Shown piece by piece: positions 59,101 to 64,000 of a DNA stretch of 64,000 nucleotides. Origin of the DNA: Geosiphon pyriformis (Eukaryota; Glomeromycota; Glomeromycetes; Archaeosporales; Geosiphonaceae); contig JAAOMT010000226.1 of the NCBI GenBank assembly GCA_016748015.1, positions 850,604-914,603 of the forward strand, given 5' to 3'. Each line of letters starts with the position of its first letter. Position 1 is the first letter of the stretch. The translations under genes and the position numbers were made by a program. The notes under the pieces are model-generated. The model made no database searches. It saw only the letters and a program-made list of their open reading frames with translations, and was not told the origin of the DNA.

Positions 59101-60690
59101 TGTTTTTTTAGACAATAGTATTTCTATGGCAAACAATTTGCCTTGTGCTTTTTATTATTCTGGCAAATTTTCTGTTTTGAATGTCTTAAAGCAATTATTG
59201 TATTATAATTATGTTAGTTCCTTAAAGAGATTTGGTATGACTTTCTGTAACAGATTTTTAGACAAATGTAACAAAGTTCTATATTGAAAAATATTCCTAT
59301 ATTGGAAGAGATTAAACCCTAGGAAATCTGTGCCTTCTTAATTTGTTTTGGTGTCAAAGTTTTTGCATGATTCTGTGCTCACATTAGCATTTCTCTACAG
59401 AGATTTTATGTTGGATGTTAATAATGTTTTGTTGTCTAATCAGCTTTTTGATATTAAAAATGGCCTGCTTAAAATCTGGTCAAATATTTTTACTGTGTAT
59501 ATGAATAATTCTTTGAAAGAACTTGGTTTTGTTGATGTGGCTGAAGGTGCTGCTGTATTTTTTCCTAAAATTAATTTGGGTATTGGAGTTAGGGTTGTTA
59601 GGCTTTTGTTTTCTATGATGACTGAATTATAAGCTGTTACATTGGCTCTGGAATGCATGCCCTCCTTCTGTTTAGTAGTAGTATATTTGGACAGTTAAGA
59701 TGTATTAGATGCATGTGTCTTGAAATTAAAGTTACCTGGTCATAATTTTCATAATAGTTGTTGAATAGAAAGAAAACATATTGCAAATTTGATTGTTAAT
59801 AAAAACATTTTTGTGGTTTGATCAAAAGTCAAGGGCCACTCAGAAGTTTTGAATAATGTTTGCACAGATGCTCTAATGGGAAGAGCTGCTCACTCTTCTT
59901 TGCTATTGCCAACTAATGCATGTAAATACTTTATTGTGGCTAATAGTCTGCTGGTTTCTGGTAATATTTGTTATTTTGTTCAGAATATTTTTAGGTTAAT
60001 TAATTGGGTGCATTAAGAAATTAGTTCTGGTTTTAGAGTTTTAGGTGGTTTTTCAGTTCATGATGTTAATTGGGTCTATACTGCAACAGTTTGGCATCCT
60101 AATTTACACATGTTATTAAAGTTTATAAACAAAACTTTTGCTAGCTTGTGCACTTATTTTATAAAGGCTGTTTATAAAAAACTGTCTGTTGCTGTTAGAA
60201 AGAGACTTTAGAACAAATGTTATTCTGGTGTTTTATGTTTGCATTGTGGAAAAGTTGAGTTCTTTAATTATGTGTTTACATGTTGTAAAAAGTTTGTTTT
60301 TTGCAAGACAATTTTGTTTAAGTGTATTTCATGTTGAAGGTTTCTGACTGATTCTTATCTTCTCACCCTTTCTGTGGTTGTGAAATCTCTTTTTTCATGT
60401 TTATCTGATATTAGTTTGTATGCTCTTCTTTGCAAGAACTATGTGCTTGTAAGATGATTTAAAAAAACAGTGCAGATTTTCAATAATCATAAGAAAACTA
60501 CCCAAATTTGGTTGATTTTGCACATGGTTTGGATGTTTAACATTATTCTGCATTGTGGGAATTTAGGTCTAAGTTTAGGATAAATATGGAGAGAGATAAT
60601 TTAGTTGGTGATTCAGAGGTAATGCCTATAGTGTCTGTTGGCTTAATGCTGGTTTTATTAGATGATATAGTTAGATTGATGGTGTTATAG
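56200..60690 (+). pseudogene. LINE ORF2 (endonuclease, reverse transcriptase, RNase H), inactivated
   Basis: Starts MYNVCGINIPAKYK. Endonuclease: ITETKLR, FVVLDGYFNEN, and the final TDH motif read as DTDYK at ~56833. Linker with LELLVAKLVKFF. RT: KAAGLSGIPNELWKY (~57733), MHKAYDSVRW (~58043), and the catalytic box AFVNNTIWIG (~58384), Asn-Asn where Asp-Asp is required, then PISIAKCGVPYRYLDIFLS. RNase H: VYMNNSL at ~59495 where a TDGS-type motif is expected, LALECMPS, KVKGHSEVLN and DALMG. The end has a Cys/His cluster (CLHCGKVEFFNYVFTCC). Stops are spread along the frame, most one transition from Trp, Gln or Arg codons. All three enzyme centres are altered, so it is non-autonomous and dead. 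Confidence 0.82.
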
Positions 60691-61500
60691 TTTAAGAATT
60701 TAATAAAAATTATAAATAATATAAATTAGTCAATTATGAAATAGCACAGCAACAATTTATAAAAAGAAAAAGAAATGATTTACAAATAACAGCAAGCACT
60801 ATTTTACAATAGCAACAAGCACTATCATGTAAAAGCAGCAAGCACTATTTAGAAATAATAAAAATAGAGTATTACAAGACGTTATTTTGTAAAACAATAA
60901 TTATATATATATACAATAGTTTTTAATGATGAAGAATCTAATAGTTTCAACTAAAAGCAACAAATATCTAAATAAATTCTTATTCAAAAAGAATTGATAA
61001 AAATAATAAATTAAATTAACATCACATTTATAAGATTAACAATAAAATTCACATCTTCTCTAACAAATAAAACTATTATTCTATTTTTGAATTCTTTGAA
61101 AGAATAATTCTTGATTAAGATTATTTACATGGTTACTAATTAAATTAAAAAAGCTTTATTATATACTTAAAGAAATCACAAAAAAACCATTAATATTCCG
61201 TGTTTTTAAATTAGAAAAACACATCAAGCAATTGCAAGGATAGCCTCAAAGAAAACTTTAAACAGCAAGTAAATTTCAGATTAGCCTCTGGAAAGAAGTA
61301 CACAACATACAAAGACAACTAAAATTAAAAAAAAGACTTACATCACAACATCAAGAGAAAATTTTCAGTATATTATCATTAATATCTAACACATAAAATC
61401 AAAGAACTCATAAGAGACTGATTGCAATTAAAATAGAATATCAACAATTAAAATATACCAAGAAAACCCTCCTGTAACAATGGATATTAATAATTTATTT
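60691..61500. other. A+T-rich flank with short direct repeats and a coding-like scrap
   Basis: AGCAAGCACTAT-like units recur three times at ~60791, ~60814 and ~60838. At ~61220-61470 a plus-strand frame with several stops reads like protein (ASKFQISLWKEVHNIQRQLK, TSQHQEKIFS), perhaps the remnant of another repeat. I could not identify it. Confidence 0.4.
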
Positions 61501-64000
61501 AAAATTAGTTTTGGTTTCTGCAAATCTTGCTTGTTTTTTTCTGGCTTAGGTAGTAAAATTTCTGTTTATATAGAGGCTTAGTGTTGCTTTAATTAGTCTG
61601 AATAACTGGTTATATATGGTAAATACATAAATTGCATCTAGTTAGAGTTTATAGTTTTGACTTTATATACTAGATAATGATTGAACTATATTCATAAAAC
61701 ATTAAATAAAAATAATATAATATTTATTTTTTAATTAAACACCAAAAAATTTAATACTATTTTTTCATTAAAATTAATTAAACTAAAACAAATATAACAA
61801 CAATATAAAACTTAAAATAAACAATAATATATTGTTTAATACTAATAAATTTCAACATAATATTAAAAATTTTACTAAAAACATTAAAAATATTTTTAAA
61901 ATTATTAATTAAAATATTTTTAAAAATTATTAAAAACTTAACAATCTTAAAAATAAACAAAAAAAGTAATCTAACCAATTTAATTTGTATAATAACATTT
62001 AAAAAACTTAATATTATCTTTAATTATTAATTATAAATCAAAAAAAAACTATATAAAAACTAAAATATAGTTTTAACATAAATTATTTTAATCTTTGCAA
62101 TTTTATTAAATATTAAAATAAATATTATTAGAAACAGTATTTTTAAAAAACAAAAAAATGCTTTAGTATTCTAATTAATTTAATTTTTAAAATTAGATAA
62201 TTTAATAAATTAATTATTTAAAGTTATATAAAACAACATAATTTGTTTAATTTTTAAAACTAAAAATGATTAACTAAAATTTAATAGATTAAGCAATTCA
62301 ATTATGTATTAATTAAAACTAGTTTTAACAAATATATTATTGCTATTAATATTTAAAAAAAATAACTGTTGTTTATAACGAAATTTAAATTGAATATTAT
62401 AATTGATATAATTATAAAATCGATATAAATATTAAAAAAACCAAGTAAAGTTAATATTTTATTTTTTATAAAAAGAAACAAACTTTAAAATATAAATAAT
62501 ACTCTAAAAATACCAAAAAATAACTTTTTTTAAGTATTTTAAAAAATTAATAATTTTAAAAAAAGAAAAAAAGTTGTTTCTTTACTCTTTTAATTTTTTT
62601 GGTTATTTAAATAAATATAAAAAAAATAATAAAAGAAAGCTTGTTAAAAATTCTAAATTTTTTATAGAAATAACAACTATATAAAAACTAGTTTTAATTA
62701 GCTATTTAAAAAAAATTATAAAAAAAATTTTTAACCAAAAACAAAATTAGTTTATTACTATTTTATTTAAAAATTATTCTTATAGAATATTATTAAACAA
62801 TTTTAACAATTATAAATGCTTTATTAATAAAAATATTATTAAATATTTTAGAAAATAAAAGAATTGCAATTTTTTTACTCTTTGTTTTAAATGTAATTAT
62901 AAAATACAAAAAAAAAAGCTTTTTTTTTAATTATTTTAAAACTTTTATTAATTTTATAAATATTTAAAAAATAATATTAAATTAACAATTATAAGATCAT
63001 ATTTGTTTATAAATTTTTTTTTATGTTTTTATAATTATAAGTAAAACAAAAAATAAAAAAAGGCAAAATTTTTTTTATTGCTGCTTAAATAATTAAAAAA
63101 ACAAAAAAACAAAATCTTTTTTTTTCAAACTTAAAACAAACAACTTTTTTGAATTATTAATAAAAATATTTTTTAATGTTTTTTAAAATAGTATTTTGTT
63201 TTAAAATCTGTCTTTTTTTTTATAAAAAATGAAACATTAACTTTTTTTGCTATTTTTACCAATTTTGTTATAATTACTGTAATTATAATTTCTATTATTA
63301 ATTTGTTTATAAATAATTATTTTTTTAATTTAAATAATATTATTAATAATATATTATTGAAGTTAGTTTTAATTAATATATAATTAAATTGCTTAATATT
63401 TTAAATTTTAGTTAATTATTATTAATTTTAAAGCAAAACAAGATATATTTTTATATATAATTTTTATCAATTAATTTATTAAGTTATTTAATTTCAAAAA
63501 TTAAATTAATTAAATAGAAATAAATTTTTTTTTTGTTTTTTAAAAATATTGCTAGTTTTATTAATATTTAAAAAAAAGTTATTAATTAATAAAAGTTTTA
63601 TTAATAGATAGTTTTTATTTAATATTTAATAAAATTATTAAAATTAAATTAATTTATGTTAAAACTATTATTACAAATAATATAACTTTTAGTGTTTAAT
63701 TATGTAATATTAAACTTTAAAAGTTTTGGTATTTTGAAGATTTTTATAGTATTAAAAAATTTTAAGAATTTTTTCTAAGTAATTTATTTGTAAAAATATT
63801 TTTTATAAAAAATAAAATATTTAAGTTTTTTTTTATGAAATAATATTATTAATAGTTAATAATTAATTGGTTTATTATAATTTTTAATTGAATTTAATTT
63901 ATATTATTCAATTATAATTAATAAAATCTATTTAAAATTAATTCTAAAGTGTATTTTCTCTTTTATTTAACTATTATAATATAAAATTACTTATTAATCA
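61501..64000. other. Extremely A+T-rich block to the window end
   Basis: After a short ordinary stretch (61500-61680) the sequence is nearly all A and T to 64000, like 52.75-54.29 kb. No coding frame supported. The 66-codon minus frame at 61778-61978 is composition-driven. Confidence 0.75.

Larger units (their letters stand above)
54338..60690 (+). mobile_element. Non-LTR retrotransposon (LINE), degraded
   Basis: About 6.4 kb with two consecutive coding regions on the plus strand, ORF1 and ORF2, whose frames remain readable through many single stops. No LTRs and no clear poly(A) tail are seen. The layout of zinc-knuckle ORF1, then AP-type endonuclease, reverse transcriptase and RNase H in ORF2 is that of a LINE with RNase H. 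I associate this protein type with Rhizophagus genomes (from memory). Ends are set by the coding limits; the true ends may lie in the A+T-rich flanks. Confidence 0.85.

Noticed and set aside
57367-59632. Separate open frames within the LINE as independent genes
   Set aside because: They are consecutive pieces of one ORF2 split by stops.
1-64000. CRISPR arrays, bacterial operons, ribosomal or transfer RNA genes
   Set aside because: No regular repeat-spacer array; gene structure is eukaryotic; I found no cloverleaf or rRNA-like stretch by eye, though a tRNA could be missed without a covariance search.

Overview
This is a eukaryotic, A+T-rich window. Genes are split by many short introns (about 60 to 140 bp, mostly GT-AG), homopolymer and microsatellite tracts are abundant, and the protein repertoire is fungal: a Kre9/Knh1-like GPI protein, GH18 chitinase, class-3 lipase-like proteins and F-box/LRR. 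The families, the intron style and a degraded LINE of a type I associate with Rhizophagus-like genomes point to an arbuscular mycorrhizal fungus (Glomeromycotina). That assignment is inference; no database was searched. All exon models were assembled by hand from reading frames and splice sites, with phase arithmetic checked for each.

Left part (1-34 kb) is gene-sparse and rich in surface proteins. A secreted class-3 lipase-like protein (1.5-2.9 kb) is followed by a gamma-glutamylcyclotransferase-like protein with a C-terminal membrane segment (5.5-6.7 kb) and a two-membrane-span protein of unknown function (8.3-10.2 kb). Then come a decayed gene (12.2-13.5 kb), a small PARP-like protein lacking the usual catalytic motif (15.6-16.2 kb), a Kre9/Knh1-like GPI protein (20.5-21.5 kb) and a membrane chitinase with a cytoplasmic SH3 domain (23.1-25.4 kb). 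A paralogue of the two-span protein (25.9-27.8 kb), a second, membrane-anchored lipase-like protein (30.0-31.6 kb) and a coiled-coil protein (33.0-33.9 kb) close this part. Both lipases carry Gly where the catalytic Ser should be. The two-span paralogues share an identical 3' gene structure including a 10-nt microexon.

Middle part (34.8-43 kb): a complete but mutated TIR DNA transposon of the Ginger/integrase-like type (34793-37532, flanked by TATA), then on the minus strand a seven-span receptor-like protein (38.2-40.1 kb) and an F-box/LRR protein (41.4-42.5 kb).

Housekeeping part (43.9-52.3 kb) is compact: a protein disulfide isomerase, prefoldin subunit 2, alanine-glyoxylate aminotransferase (minus) and the Urm1/MoaD-type activating enzyme Uba4/MOCS3 (plus). 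The last two are divergent from a 155-bp promoter holding a perfect Gcn4/AP-1 site.

Right part (52.3-64 kb): a very A+T-rich block, a roughly 6.4-kb non-LTR retrotransposon (ORF1 plus ORF2) ruined by transition-type changes that hit its endonuclease, reverse transcriptase and RNase H centres, then more A+T-rich sequence to the end of the window.
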